The notes below the pieces were generated by a model. The model made no database searches and had not been told where the DNA came from. It saw only the letters and a list, made by a program, of their open reading frames with translations. A DNA stretch of 64,000 bases. Origin: Bacteroidota bacterium. GTDB taxonomy: Bacteria > Bacteroidota > Bacteroidia > Cytophagales > Cyclobacteriaceae. Shown piece by piece: positions 34,817 to 47,143 of this stretch (within the stretch, counting starts at the first letter, position 1; each line of letters begins with the position of its first letter). Made by a program: the position numbers and the translations under genes. The stretch is from contig JAFDZA010000014.1 in assembly GCA_018267135.1 (NCBI GenBank), positions 1-64,000 of the forward strand. The letters are read 5' to 3'.

Positions 34817-35770
34817 TCAGTCCAGAGATTGATTTAGTTTTTTTGATTTGATAGCAAGCTGTTCGTGCAGGGGTGCGCTAACTCCTTCCACCATATAAAA
34901 CATGGGGTTGATGTGCTTTCCGTCTTTAATAATTTCGTAATGAAGATGCGGAGCCGCAGAACTGCCCGAATTTCCTACGGTGCCTATCATTTGGCCTTTT
35001 TTTATCTTTTGACCCCAGTTTACATTTACATTTTGCAGGTGTGCATACCGGCTGATGATTCCGTTTCCGTGGTCAATATCAATGTAGTTGCCCAAGCCGC
35101 CTTCGTTGGCAGCATATTGAATGGCAGATACTTTTCCGTTTCCGGAAGCCAGCACATCGGTTCCTTTGGTAAAACTAAAATCGATACCATCGTGATGAAA
35201 CTTTGCTTTATGAAACGGATTGATGCGTATGCCAAAGCCGGAAATCAGATTATCAGGAGTAATACCTGAAACGGGCACACCACAGGGTGAATTGAAAAGC
35301 ACAGGCACATCAAGTTTATCAACCGAGGCGTATTCGCTCAATACATAATTTGTGGCTTCCGATTTTTCTTTGATCTGTGCCGACTTGGTTTGAAGATATT
35401 CGATCTGAGCTTCCGTATCATATTGATTGGGCAGAGAGATAATATTGTCGGTTACTTTTTCGGCCGGGGCCTCAAATAATTCCTGATAAAGATGCCCTTC
35501 TTTTTGCTGGAGGTCTTTTAAAAGACCGGAAGATTCATTTATCTGTCCGGTAAGGGAAGCTTTATAAACCACTAATTCGTTATTTTCCTGCCGAAGCGAT
35601 TTCTCTGTGTCTGTTTCGATGAAGGCATTTTGAAGTTGGTTGAGGGCAACAAAAAACAGACAGGCAAAGGCCGAATAGGAGATGAATGAACTTAAAAATC
35701 GCCAAACGGAGAACTGCACACGCTCGTAACGCAGGGTTTTCGGGTTATATCGAAACTGAGGTTGAGGCAT
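34817..35770 (-). CDS. Membrane-anchored M23 peptidoglycan peptidase (copy 1 of tandem pair)
   Basis: Paralogue of the following gene with the same layout: N-terminal motif FRYNPKTLRYERV, membrane helix about 25-46 (FISYSAFACLFFVAL), coiled-coil region, C-terminal M23 domain with FHHDGIDFSFTKGTDVLA (HxxxD) and HLHYEIIKDG (HxH). The domain is complete, so it should be active. The two genes share their N-terminal pattern YNxxTxRYExV. Duplication is likely. The start is divergent from alaS with 111 bp between. Confidence 0.92.
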   Translation of the reverse strand: MPQPQFRYNPKTLRYERVQFSVWRFLSSFISYSAFACLFFVALNQLQNAFIETDTEKSLRQENNELVVYKASLTGQINESSGLLKDLQQKEGHLYQELFEAPAEKVTDNIISLPNQYDTEAQIEYLQTKSAQIKEKSEATNYVLSEYASVDKLDVPVLFNSPCGVPVSGITPDNLISGFGIRINPFHKAKFHHDGIDFSFTKGTDVLASGNGKVSAIQYAANEGGLGNYIDIDHGNGIISRYAHLQNVNVNWGQKIKKGQMIGTVGNSGSSAAPHLHYEIIKDGKHINPMFYMVEGVSAPLHEQLAIKSKKLNQSLD

Positions 35771-35809
35771 CCAATTAAACTTTTCCTTTTATTATGGCCA
35801 TTAGAACCC

Positions 35810-35817
35810 TAATTTTG
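35810..35817 (+). promoter_or_regulatory. Candidate -7 box upstream of alaS
   Basis: TAATTTTG fits TAnnTTTG exactly and lies 64 nt before the alaS ATG at 35882. Confidence 0.5.
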
Positions 35818-35881
35818 GCCTTTTATTTATAAACAATTCGCAATATATAAAGTTTTTCTAACCCCTAACATCCCCTTTTCA

Positions 35882-38488
35882 ATGGATTGCAACACCGTCA
35901 GGCGCAAATTTCTAGAGTTTTTTGAAAGTAAAGGACACAAAATAGTGCCCTCGGCACCACTTGTACTAAAAAACGACCCTACTTTGCTTTTCACCAATTC
36001 AGGTATGGTGCAGTTTAAAGACAATTTTTTAGGGCACTCAAAACCCCTATATAATAGAGTGGCCGATACCCAGAAATGTTTGCGTGTAAGCGGCAAACAC
36101 AACGACCTGGAGGATGTAGGGCTCGATACCTACCACCACACCCTGTTTGAGATGCTCGGCAACTGGAGTTTTGGCGATTATTTTAAAAAAGAAGCCATTG
36201 CCTGGGCATGGGAGCTACTGACTGAGGTTTACCAACTTCCTAAAGAACGATTGTATGTTACGGTTTTTGGTGGCGATAAGAACGACCATCTGCCGGCTGA
36301 TGCCGATGCCGAAAACTTGTGGAAGCAGCACATCGCAGCCGATCGTATTTTGTATGGATCGAAAAAAGACAATTTTTGGGAAATGGGAGAACAAGGACCT
36401 TGCGGGCCCTGTTCGGAAATTCACATTGACTTGCGCCCGGAAGCAGAAATAAAAACCAAGCCGGGCAAAGAGTTAGTAAATAACGACCACCCGCAGGTAG
36501 TAGAAATTTGGAATTTGGTGTTTATGGAGTTTAACCGGAAAGCCGATGGTTCTCTTGAAAAACTTCCTGCCCAACATGTAGACACAGGCATGGGCTTCGA
36601 GCGGTTGTGCATGGCCATACAACAAAAAACATCTAACTACGATACAGATGTATTCCGCCCCTTGATGAATTTCATTGCTCTTCATGCGGATGGATACCAC
36701 TACGGAACCGATGCTAAAAAAGACATTGCGGTGCGCGTCATGGCCGACCACATCCGGGCGGTGGCATTTGCCATTGCCGATGGCCAGCTGCCGAGCAACA
36801 CCGGAGCCGGCTATGTAATCAGGCGGATTTTAAGAAGGGCCGTGCGGTATGGTTTTTCATATCTTAATTTTAAAGAACCTTTTATGCACCGGCTGGTGCC
36901 CCTGCTGGCCTTGCAGCTAAAAGATGTTTTTCCCGAACTGCACCAACAAGAAGAATACGTAGCCCGTGTAGTGCACGAAGAAGAAATTTCGTTTTTAAGA
37001 ACATTAGAGAAAGGACTCAGGCTAATCGAAAATTATGATAAAACAATTTCCGGGGTTCAGGCATTTGAGTTGTATGACACCTTTGGGTTTCCATTCGACC
37101 TGACCTCGCTCATTGCTCGCGAAAAAAACGGGTCAGTTGATGAAAAAGGCTTTCATGAAGAAATGGCTAAACAAAAATCCCGGTCGAAAGCCGATGCGGC
37201 CAAAGAAACCGGAGATTGGATTTTAACCGGAGAAGATAAAAAAACCGAGTTCATTGGCTATGATCATCTGGAGAGCGAAATCAGAATTGTAAAATACCGG
37301 AAGATAAAACAAAAGAACAAAGAACTTTTTCAGTTGGTCTTTGATAAAACTCCGTTTTATGCCGAAAGCGGTGGCCAGGTGGGCGATACCGGAGTGATTG
37401 AATCCGTAAACGAAAAAATAAACATAACCGATACTAAAAAAGAGAATGAACTGATTGTTCATTTTACAGAAAAACTACCCGAAAGTTTTTCGTCTGTTTT
37501 TATAGCCCGGGTCAATCAACTCAAACGTGAGTTAATCAAGAACAACCACTCGGCCACTCATTTGCTTCATGCCGCGCTGCGACAGGTGCTAGGCAAGCAT
37601 GTGGAGCAAAAAGGATCGCTGGTAAATGAAAAAAACCTTCGCTTCGATTTTTCTCATTTTGCTGCTCTAACCCCCGAAGAGGTGGCTCGGGTAGAACAGA
37701 TAGTTAACCAGAAAATCCGTGAAAATATTTTACTTACCGAACAGCGACATGTACCCATTGAGCAGGCCAAAGCCATGGGGGCGATGGCCTTGTTTGGCGA
37801 AAAGTATGGTGAATTTGTTCGTATGATTACGTTCAATCCAAAATTTTCCGTAGAACTTTGCGGGGGCACACACGTGGCAGCTACAGGCCATATTGGGTTA
37901 TTTAAAATTATTTCTGAAAGTTCGGTGGCGGCCGGGGTGCGCAGAATTGAAGCGGTAACGGCTGAAGGAGCTCAAGAGTTTGTGAATGAATCGCTGGCAC
38001 TTTTAACAGAAGTAAAATTACTTTTGAAAAACCCAAAAGATACAGCCGCCTCGCTGCAAAATCTGATGGAAGAAAAACAGGCGTTAGAAAAAAAATTAGA
38101 TTTCCTGTACCAACAACAATCGAATGTGCTGAAAGACACTCTGGCATTAAAGGCGGTAAAGAAAAAAGAGTATACGCTGATTTTAGACAAAGTAACGGTG
38201 CCCAATGCAGAGACACTGAAAAACATTGCCTATGCGCTACGTAATCAATTTGACGATTTATTGCTGGTGCTGGCCGCGGAGGTAGAGGGAAAACCCCAGG
38301 TGGCAGTAATGATTGGCGAGAAGCTGGCGGCTACCAATCAGTTCCATGCTGGTAACTTAGTAAAAGAACTGGCCAAAGAAATAGACGGAGGAGGCGGAGG
38401 GCAACCTTTTTTTGCCACAGCCGGAGGAAAAAATTTGAACGGGCTCGATGTTGTATTGGCAAAAGCTACCTTATTGATTTTGAAATGA
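35882..38488 (+). CDS. alaS: Alanyl-tRNA synthetase
   Basis: Charges tRNA-Ala. The 868-residue protein has the class II catalytic core (FTNSGMVQFKDNFLG, VSGKHNDLEDVG, TGMGFERLCM), the editing domain with HSATHLLHAALR near 557 and the zinc Cys-Gly-Gly-Thr-His near 660 (LCGGTHVAATGHI), and a C-terminal oligomerisation part with GGGGGQPFFATAGG. Its last bases overlap the gatB start by ATGA, making a translation operon. Confidence 0.97.
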   Translation: MDCNTVRRKFLEFFESKGHKIVPSAPLVLKNDPTLLFTNSGMVQFKDNFLGHSKPLYNRVADTQKCLRVSGKHNDLEDVGLDTYHHTLFEMLGNWSFGDYFKKEAIAWAWELLTEVYQLPKERLYVTVFGGDKNDHLPADADAENLWKQHIAADRILYGSKKDNFWEMGEQGPCGPCSEIHIDLRPEAEIKTKPGKELVNNDHPQVVEIWNLVFMEFNRKADGSLEKLPAQHVDTGMGFERLCMAIQQKTSNYDTDVFRPLMNFIALHADGYHYGTDAKKDIAVRVMADHIRAVAFAIADGQLPSNTGAGYVIRRILRRAVRYGFSYLNFKEPFMHRLVPLLALQLKDVFPELHQQEEYVARVVHEEEISFLRTLEKGLRLIENYDKTISGVQAFELYDTFGFPFDLTSLIAREKNGSVDEKGFHEEMAKQKSRSKADAAKETGDWILTGEDKKTEFIGYDHLESEIRIVKYRKIKQKNKELFQLVFDKTPFYAESGGQVGDTGVIESVNEKINITDTKKENELIVHFTEKLPESFSSVFIARVNQLKRELIKNNHSATHLLHAALRQVLGKHVEQKGSLVNEKNLRFDFSHFAALTPEEVARVEQIVNQKIRENILLTEQRHVPIEQAKAMGAMALFGEKYGEFVRMITFNPKFSVELCGGTHVAATGHIGLFKIISESSVAAGVRRIEAVTAEGAQEFVNESLALLTEVKLLLKNPKDTAASLQNLMEEKQALEKKLDFLYQQQSNVLKDTLALKAVKKKEYTLILDKVTVPNAETLKNIAYALRNQFDDLLLVLAAEVEGKPQVAVMIGEKLAATNQFHAGNLVKELAKEIDGGGGGQPFFATAGGKNLNGLDVVLAKATLLILK

Positions 38489-39954
38489 TAGATCGGGTAG
38501 CTGAAAAGTATGAAATAGTGGTGGGGCTGGAAGTCCATGCACAGTTACTGACACGCAGTAAAATATTTAATTCAGACCCGGCTTCGTATGGTGGCGCCCC
38601 CAATTCTCAGGTGGGGGTGATTACGCTGGCACACCCCGGCACGCTGCCTAAGCAAAACAAATTGGTGGTAGAGTATGCTGTGAAAATGGGATTGGCCTGC
38701 CATGCAACCATTTCACGTCATCAAATCTTTGACCGAAAAAATTATTTTTACCCTGATCTACCCAAAGGATATCAGATTACACAAGACCGCACACCTATTT
38801 GCCGGGGCGGCTACATTTCGATTAAAACAAAAGACGGAAAAGAAAAAAATATTTTATTGAACCGAATTCATCTGGAGGAGGATGCAGGCAAATCCATCCA
38901 TCCGGAAAACGAGGAAGATACGCTGTTAGATTTTAACCGTGCCGGTGTGCCTTTGATTGAAATTGTAACCGAGCCGGAGATCCATACTTCCGAAGAAGCC
39001 GCATTGGTGCTAATGGAGATACGTAAATTGGTTCGCTATCTTGAAATCTGCGATGGCAACATGGAAGAAGGTTCGCTGCGCTGCGATGCCAATGTTTCGG
39101 TGCGGCAAAAAGGACATCCAGCTTTAGGTAAAAAAGTAGAAATTAAAAACATGAACTCCTTTAAAAACGTGCAGCGTGCCGTTGATTATGAGGCAATCAG
39201 ACAAATAACATTATTAGAAAATGGCGACCCGGTCATTTCTGAAACACGCACATTTAATATGCAGGACGGAAAAACATACGGCATGCGTACCAAAGAAGAA
39301 CTGAATGACTACCGTTATTTTCCCGATCCGGATTTAAGCCCGGTAGAAATTTCAGATGCATGGTTGCATCAAATTCAATTACTTATGCCGGCCCTGCCAA
39401 ACGATCTGAAAGAAAAATTCATACATCAGTACCAGCTTTCTGAGAACGAGGCATTGGCACTAACAGAAGAAAAAGAAGTGGCTTTGTATTTCGAGAAATT
39501 GTGTGCAGCCAATGGGCTATTTAAAGAAAACTCAAATTGGATGATGGGCCCGGTAAAATCGGTACGCAATCAACACAAATGGTTGATAACTGATTTTCGG
39601 CTTTCTCCGGCAACATTGGCTGAACTGATCCGTTGCGTAGCAGAAAAGAAAATAAGCCATACGGCAGCCGTACAACAGCTTTTTCCATATTTACTCAAGT
39701 TTCCGCAAGCCGATGTTATGCAAACCGCAAAAGAGTTAAATTTGCTGCCGGTAAATGATACCGGTGAACTGGATAAACTAATTGCTGAGATACTAAAAGA
39801 ATTTCCGCTCAAAGTAGAAGAATACCACAAAGGAAAAAAAGGCATTGTGGCTATGTTCATGGGTGAACTAAAAAAAAGAAGTCAGGCACAGGTTGATTAT
39901 AAATTAGCTAATGACAGGTTGATAATGAAACTATCTCAAACCGATGGGCGTTAG
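38485..39954 (+). CDS. gatB: Aspartyl/glutamyl-tRNA amidotransferase subunit B
   Basis: Part of the GatCAB complex that converts mischarged Glu-tRNA-Gln (and Asp-tRNA-Asn) to the amidated form. The 489-residue protein has the signature FYPDLPKGYQITQ, then ICDGNMEEGSLRCDANVSVR and the C-terminal Yqey-like tail. It overlaps alaS by 4 nt. gatA and gatC are not in this window. Confidence 0.97.
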   Translation: MIDRVAEKYEIVVGLEVHAQLLTRSKIFNSDPASYGGAPNSQVGVITLAHPGTLPKQNKLVVEYAVKMGLACHATISRHQIFDRKNYFYPDLPKGYQITQDRTPICRGGYISIKTKDGKEKNILLNRIHLEEDAGKSIHPENEEDTLLDFNRAGVPLIEIVTEPEIHTSEEAALVLMEIRKLVRYLEICDGNMEEGSLRCDANVSVRQKGHPALGKKVEIKNMNSFKNVQRAVDYEAIRQITLLENGDPVISETRTFNMQDGKTYGMRTKEELNDYRYFPDPDLSPVEISDAWLHQIQLLMPALPNDLKEKFIHQYQLSENEALALTEEKEVALYFEKLCAANGLFKENSNWMMGPVKSVRNQHKWLITDFRLSPATLAELIRCVAEKKISHTAAVQQLFPYLLKFPQADVMQTAKELNLLPVNDTGELDKLIAEILKEFPLKVEEYHKGKKGIVAMFMGELKKRSQAQVDYKLANDRLIMKLSQTDGR

Positions 39955-39998
39955 CGGATAACAAAGACATAAGGACGTTATTACTTAATCTATTTTTT

Positions 39999-41129
39999 AT
40001 GAAATTATTTGCTGTTTCTTTTTTGCTTTTGGTTTCGCTGGGTTGCAGCCCAGAAAAAAAATCGGCCGGGGAGGCCACCGGTTGGGATGTGGTACTGAAA
40101 GGAAAAGTAAATTTTCCACAACCGGGCAACATTCAAATTCAAGCCTCGCAGAACGGCACCCCCGAAATAATTACACTTAATAAAGACAACACGTTTACCA
40201 AAACGCTGCACTTAACAGAGCCAAGTGTTTACGGAGTCAATTTTTATGGAAAACAAGCCGTAAATATTATGGTAGACCACAGCCCCATCGAGCTAACGGT
40301 GGATGGAAATAATCAACAAGGAGCAGTAGAAATTAAAGGCTCGCCCGATCATGACCTATACCAGAAAGTGCAGGGGATGTTTCAGGAATTACAAAACGCA
40401 CCGGCCTTAAAAAAGATTGAAACCGATTTTCAGACGGCCGCCAATGCCAAGAACGAACAACGAATGGAAGAACTGCGCGGGGCTTACATGAAAGAACTGG
40501 AAACCGAGCAACAAAAAATTATCGGTTTCCTGAAACAACAACAAGCTTCGCTGGCACTTTACTATTTGCTGCAAGACCCTAACCTGGTAGATAAAGACAA
40601 AAATGTAGAACTGTTTACTATCGCCTTAGATAAATTTAAGAAGAGCTGGCCCAACTACCGCTACACCCAAGAGTTTAGTGATTTAGTTAGCAAATTAAAA
40701 GTAACGGCCGTAGGGCAGGTGGCGCCCGAGATAGCCCTGCCCGATCCGAACGGAAACGTAGTAAAACTGTCTTCACTACGGGGCAAATATGTGCTTATCG
40801 ACTTTTGGGCTAAGTGGTGTGGTCCTTGCCGCAGAGAAAATCCTAATGTAGTAAAGGCATACCATAAATTTAAAAGCAAAGGATTTGAAGTGTTTTCTGT
40901 TTCGTTGGATCGTACCAAAGAAGATTGGCTTCAAGCCATTAAAGAAGATGGGTTGGTGTGGACACACGTTTCAGATTTGAAATATTTTGATTCGCAGGCG
41001 GCCAAAGACTATAATATTAGCGCTATTCCATACTCAATCTTGTTAGATAAAGACGGAAAGATTGTAGCTAAAAATTTACGCGGGCCGGCTCTCGAGCGAA
41101 AACTGGAAGAGGTGCTGGGAAAAATTTAG
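39999..41129 (+). CDS. TlpA-like thiol-disulfide oxidoreductase lipoprotein
   Basis: A 376-residue exported protein. The lipobox is in LLLVSLGCSP (Cys16), so it should be anchored to a membrane. About 25-120 resembles DUF4369; about 250-375 is a thioredoxin domain with the redox motif WAKWCGPCRRENP and cis-Pro in SAIPYSILLD. It probably reduces or isomerises disulfides in the periplasm. It stands alone downstream of gatB. Confidence 0.88.
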   Translation: MKLFAVSFLLLVSLGCSPEKKSAGEATGWDVVLKGKVNFPQPGNIQIQASQNGTPEIITLNKDNTFTKTLHLTEPSVYGVNFYGKQAVNIMVDHSPIELTVDGNNQQGAVEIKGSPDHDLYQKVQGMFQELQNAPALKKIETDFQTAANAKNEQRMEELRGAYMKELETEQQKIIGFLKQQQASLALYYLLQDPNLVDKDKNVELFTIALDKFKKSWPNYRYTQEFSDLVSKLKVTAVGQVAPEIALPDPNGNVVKLSSLRGKYVLIDFWAKWCGPCRRENPNVVKAYHKFKSKGFEVFSVSLDRTKEDWLQAIKEDGLVWTHVSDLKYFDSQAAKDYNISAIPYSILLDKDGKIVAKNLRGPALERKLEEVLGKI

Positions 41130-41153
41130 ACAAGACCATCCTCTTTTAATCTT

Positions 41154-41161
41154 TACTTTTG
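41154..41161 (+). promoter_or_regulatory. Candidate -7 box upstream of accA
   Basis: TACTTTTG fits TAnnTTTG and ends 19 nt before the ATG at 41181. Confidence 0.55.
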
Positions 41162-41180
41162 TCTTTAAAACACATATCGA

Positions 41181-42131
41181 ATGAATCTACTGGATTTTGA
41201 AAAGCCGATTGCCGAGTTAGAAACCAAACTGGCCGATATGAAACAACTGGCCGATGGCAGCGATGAATCGGTTCATCAAGCCATACGCGCTCTCGAAAAT
41301 AAAATCATTGACTTGAAAAAAGAAACGTTTGAAAACCTGACCGGCTGGCAACGTGTGCAACTATCGCGCCATCCCGACAGACCTTATACACTCGATTATA
41401 TTTATGAGATCACAACCGATTTTATTGAATTGTTTGGCGACCGCACCGTAGCCGATGACAAAGCCATGATAGGCGGACTAGGAACGGTAGAGGGGCAAAC
41501 GTTTATGTTTATCGGTCAGCAAAAAGGAAGAAATACTAAGCAGCGACAGACACGCAACTTTGGGATGGCCAATCCTGAAGGCTATCGCAAGGCACTGCGG
41601 CTGATGAAGCTCGCAGAAAAATTTAATAAACCCATCGTTACACTTATTGATACACCCGGTGCTTTTCCGGGATTGGAAGCCGAGGAGCGTGGGCAAGGCG
41701 AGGCCATTGCCCGAAACATAAAAGAAATGTTTATGCTTAAAGTGCCGGTTATTTGCATCATCATTGGCGAAGGTGCCTCGGGTGGGGCGCTGGGCATTGC
41801 CATTGGCGACCGTGTACTAATGTTAGAAAATACCTGGTACTCGGTTATTTCACCCGAGTCATGCTCATCTATTTTGTGGCGAAGCTGGGATTATAAAGAG
41901 CAGGCGGCCGAAGTATTAAAGCTAACGGCTAAAGACATGCTTCAAAATAAACTCATCGATGGCATTATTAAAGAACCGCTGGGCGGAGCGCACACCGATG
42001 TAAAAACCATGGCAGCAGAAGTGAAGAAAGCTATTTTAAATAATTTTGCTACACTCAATAAACTTTCTCCACGCGAGCGAATAACCCAACGCATAGATAA
42101 ATTCGGTGCTATGGGGGTAGTTAAAGAATAA
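41181..42131 (+). CDS. accA: Acetyl-CoA carboxylase carboxyltransferase subunit alpha
   Basis: Transfers CO2 from biotin to acetyl-CoA to make malonyl-CoA, the first step of fatty-acid synthesis, with AccD. The 316-residue protein shows [55 protein letters not shown] and [19 protein letters not shown]. Biotin for the partner carrier is added by BirA, encoded at 53035. Confidence 0.97.
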   Translation: MNLLDFEKPIAELETKLADMKQLADGSDESVHQAIRALENKIIDLKKETFENLTGWQRVQLSRHPDRPYTLDYIYEITTDFIELFGDRTVADDKAMIGGLGTVEGQTFMFIGQQKGRNTKQRQTRNFGMANPEGYRKALRLMKLAEKFNKPIVTLIDTPGAFPGLEAEERGQGEAIARNIKEMFMLKVPVICIIIGEGASGGALGIAIGDRVLMLENTWYSVISPESCSSILWRSWDYKEQAAEVLKLTAKDMLQNKLIDGIIKEPLGGAHTDVKTMAAEVKKAILNNFATLNKLSPRERITQRIDKFGAMGVVKE

Positions 42132-42197
42132 TTCATAAGTTTCTGGTTCGGTATTCTGAATTAGTCGGACATTTAATTTGAAACAAGTTCAATCAGG

Positions 42198-43040
42198 ATG
42201 CAACTACACGTAATCAATACCGGTTTTTTTAAACTTGACGGAGGCGCTATGTTTGGCGTGGTGCCCAAAACGATATGGCAAAAAACCAATCCGGCCGATG
42301 CTCATAATCTGTGTACCTGGGCCATGCGTTGTTTGTTGATTGAAGATGGAGGGAAATTAATTTTGATAGATAACGGAATTGGCAGCAAGCAGAGCCACGA
42401 TTTTTTTAAACATTATTACCTGCATGGCGAGGACACGCTCACCGGAAGTTTGCAGGCATGTGGTTATAGCGAGAATGATGTTACTGACATGTTTCTTACA
42501 CACTTGCACTTCGATCATTGTGGCGGAGGCGTAAAAAAAGAAGGCGATCGCCTTCAGCTTGTTTTTAAAAATGCGGTGTATTGGAGCAACGAAGCACATT
42601 GGCAATGGGCGACACAACCCAACGCCCGCGAGAAAGCCAGCTTCTTAAAAGAAAATATTTTCCCCATGCAGGAAAGCGGGCATCTTAAATTTATAAACGA
42701 AAAAGATAGCCGTTCCCCATTTAATGATATAGAAATTTTTTATGCTTCGGGCCACACCGATAAAATGATGATTCCAAAGATTCGGTATAAAGGCTATACT
42801 CTTTGCTACATGGCCGATCTGTTGCCATCGGTGGGGCATATTCCATTGCCGTATGTGATGGGTTATGACACCCGGCCGTTACTTACTTTGGAAGAAAAAG
42901 AAAAATTTTTAAAAGAAGCAGCAGCCAATAATTACATTCTGTTTTTAGAACATGACCCGGTTAATGAATGTTGCACGGTAAAAGAAACCGAGCGGGGCGT
43001 GAGGCTGGATCGAACCTTTTCGTTGAAAGAAATTCTGTAA
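42198..43040 (+). CDS. MBL-fold metallo-hydrolase
   Basis: A 280-residue metallo-beta-lactamase-fold enzyme. The metal motif is HLHFDHCGG near residues 99-106, with a second His in ASGHTDKMM and the final His in FLEHDPVNE. It has no signal peptide. The substrate is unknown; members include lactonases and other hydrolases. The patatin gene begins 1 nt after its stop, so the two are probably coupled, followed by hutU. Confidence 0.85.
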   Translation: MQLHVINTGFFKLDGGAMFGVVPKTIWQKTNPADAHNLCTWAMRCLLIEDGGKLILIDNGIGSKQSHDFFKHYYLHGEDTLTGSLQACGYSENDVTDMFLTHLHFDHCGGGVKKEGDRLQLVFKNAVYWSNEAHWQWATQPNAREKASFLKENIFPMQESGHLKFINEKDSRSPFNDIEIFYASGHTDKMMIPKIRYKGYTLCYMADLLPSVGHIPLPYVMGYDTRPLLTLEEKEKFLKEAAANNYILFLEHDPVNECCTVKETERGVRLDRTFSLKEIL

Positions 43041-43041
43041 A

Positions 43042-43799
43042 ATGAAAATCGGGTTGGCGTTGTCGGGAGGAGGCGCACGAGGCATTGCCCATATTGGTGT
43101 GCTGAAAGCGTTGGAGGAAATGGGGGTGAGTATTTCGGTTATCTCCGGAACCAGTGCCGGCTCTATTGTGGCTTCTCTTTATGCTTATGGCCTGAAACCG
43201 GATCAGATTTTAGAACAAGTAACCCGGCTTAGTCTGCGCAAGTCGGTAAAGCCGGCTTGGTCGATGGCCGGATTGCTTAACCTGGATGGTTTGCGAGAGT
43301 TGATTTTGAAAAATATCCCCGAGAATAATTTCGATGCATTGAAAATCGCACTAACGGTGGTGGCTACCGACATTCGCCAGGGCGAAGCCACTTACTTTTC
43401 ATCGGGCGATCTGGCATCGGCTGTAGTTTCTTCCTGCAGTATTCCGGTGGTCTTTAACCCGGTTCAGTATAACGGTAGCGTGTATGTAGATGGCGGCCTG
43501 CTCGATAACTTACCGGTCCGCTGCATTAAAGACAAATGCGATTTTTTGATTGGTTCGCATTGTAATGAAATCAGCAAAGAGTTCGATCCTAAAAATTTTA
43601 AAAACATAATTGAGCGCAGCTTGCTGATCGCCATTTATGCTAATACCCAGCAGAGCCAAGCGCTGTGTCATGTATCTATTGCCCCGCCTAATATGGATCG
43701 CTTTGCGGTTTTTGACATTGGAAAAGCCAAAGAAATTTTTGAAGTTGGCTATCAGTTTACCCGGTCTAATTTTAATTCAAAAAATTTTCCCCTGAGTGT

Positions 43800-43803
<4 letters not shown>
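43042..43803 (+). CDS. Patatin-like phospholipase (RssA-like)
   Basis: A 253-residue esterase. Oxyanion loop SGGGARGIAHIGVLKAL, nucleophile elbow GTSAGSIV (GxSxG; Ser near residue 39), and the catalytic Asp in DGGLLDNLPV. It is a Ser-Asp dyad enzyme that cleaves acyl esters of lipids. It has no signal peptide. Its TGA overlaps the hutU ATG (ATGA). The grouping with an MBL hydrolase and urocanase has no obvious pathway logic. Confidence 0.93.
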
Positions 43804-45815
<2,012 letters not shown>

Positions 45816-45821
45816 AAATTT

Positions 45822-46370
45822 ATGCTCCGCCCGGCTTATCTTCTCTTGTTCAAAATAATGGGTTGGAAAACCGAAGGCACCTTCCCTTCAGATTTAAAAA
45901 AATACATTGTGGCCGTAGCCCCCCATACCAGCAATTGGGATTTTTTTATTGGGATTATGGCACGAAGTATTTTACGCATGCAGAACACTAAATTTTTAGG
46001 AAAGAGCCAATTATTTAAGCCTCCATTTGGCTGGCTTTTTCGCTCGCTGGGTGGCTACCCGGTAGATCGCTCCGCCTCGCACGACATGGTGCATCAGGTG
46101 GTGGATTTATTTAATCGGCACAATCAATTTATTTTGGCTATCGCTCCCGAAGGTACCCGCCAAAAAGTAGAGCGACTAAAGACCGGATTTTATTATATAG
46201 CCAGGCAAGCCCAAGTGCCCATTATTCCGTGCGGGTTTGATTTTGCTAAAAAGAAGGTAATCATTGGCCCGCCTCTTTATGCTTCGGCCAGCATAGAAGA
46301 TGATTTTAGAACATTGATGGATTTTTATCGGGGTATAACCGGAAGAAATCCGGAGTTGGGAATCCGGTAA
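45822..46370 (+). CDS. Lysophospholipid acyltransferase (PlsC-like)
   Basis: A 182-residue acyltransferase of the PlsC/LPLAT fold. The catalytic HxxxxD motif reads HTSNWD (VAPHTSNWDFFIG), followed by GGYPVDRS and the substrate motif IAPEGTRQKV. It is short for PlsC and may act on a lysophospholipid or a special lipid. It follows hutU after 6 nt, so it may be the last gene of the unit starting at 42198. Confidence 0.85.
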   Translation: MLRPAYLLLFKIMGWKTEGTFPSDLKKYIVAVAPHTSNWDFFIGIMARSILRMQNTKFLGKSQLFKPPFGWLFRSLGGYPVDRSASHDMVHQVVDLFNRHNQFILAIAPEGTRQKVERLKTGFYYIARQAQVPIIPCGFDFAKKKVIIGPPLYASASIEDDFRTLMDFYRGITGRNPELGIR

Positions 46371-46399
46371 ACAATACTTTTTGTAATTTTCGCGTTTAA

Positions 46400-47092
46400 A
46401 TGTTTTTGAAAATGATGAAAAATGGGTTGCGCGTTTGCTGTTTGTTTTTGCTGTTTGCGTTTAAAGCGCAAGCACAGGTTCCTTTTCAGTTTGATGTAGG
46501 GATTAAAGCCGGGTATAATTTAGCGAGTATTAATTCAAGCTCTGCTTCGACTTTAAATCCTAATTATTTTCAAGGCTATCAGGGCGGGATTTATACCATG
46601 TTTAAAATTTCTAATTTCGCACTTCAGCCTGAGTTATTGTATTCCACACAAGGACAAACTTTTCAATACCCGATTACCGCAGCACTTCCCTCGCTTACTA
46701 CGCAGGTTAATTATCTCATCTTGCCGGTTATGTTAAAAGCGTATGTGGCCGGTGGGTTTAATCTGCAGATAGGCCCTCAGTTTGGTTTTTTAGTTAGTTC
46801 GCAAGGCTCCGTTCAGTCGCAGCTATCGGGCCAGCCCACGGTAAGTTCACAATCGCTGAATCAATATATTAAATCGAACGATGCCGGAATTGCTTTGGGG
46901 TTGGGGTGGGATTTACCGCTGGGGCTGAACGTAACCGCCCGCTATTATATTGGGTTGGCGAACATTAATTACTACTCTACCGGTTATCCCAATACATATA
47001 TTACCACCTCCATGGGTACCTCTAAAGCCCATAACCAGGTGTATCAGTTTTCGGTGGGCTACCGGTTGTATAAACTAGAGGGCGGTTTTTAA
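46400..47092 (+). CDS. PorT-type outer-membrane beta-barrel protein, paralogue 1
   Basis: A 230-residue barrel with a signal peptide (CCLFLLFAFKAQAQ), then FDVGIKAGYNLASIN, LQPELLYSTQGQTF, LPVMLKAYVAGGFNLQIGPQFGF and GLGWDLPLGLNVTARYYIG. These are the hallmarks of the outer membrane beta-barrel family PF13568. It is the first of three related genes (with 47144 and 47863) that probably arose by duplication. ATG 46400 or 46412 could be the start. Function is unknown. Confidence 0.8.
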   Translation: MFLKMMKNGLRVCCLFLLFAFKAQAQVPFQFDVGIKAGYNLASINSSSASTLNPNYFQGYQGGIYTMFKISNFALQPELLYSTQGQTFQYPITAALPSLTTQVNYLILPVMLKAYVAGGFNLQIGPQFGFLVSSQGSVQSQLSGQPTVSSQSLNQYIKSNDAGIALGLGWDLPLGLNVTARYYIGLANINYYSTGYPNTYITTSMGTSKAHNQVYQFSVGYRLYKLEGGF

Positions 47093-47116
47093 AAAAGCAA
47101 GTAACCAAAGTATTTC

Positions 47117-47124
47117 TACCTTTG
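47117..47124 (+). promoter_or_regulatory. Candidate -7 box upstream of second barrel gene
   Basis: TACCTTTG fits TAnnTTTG exactly and ends 19 nt before the ATG at 47144. Confidence 0.6.
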
Positions 47125-47143
47125 TAAATAAATTAAAACAAAT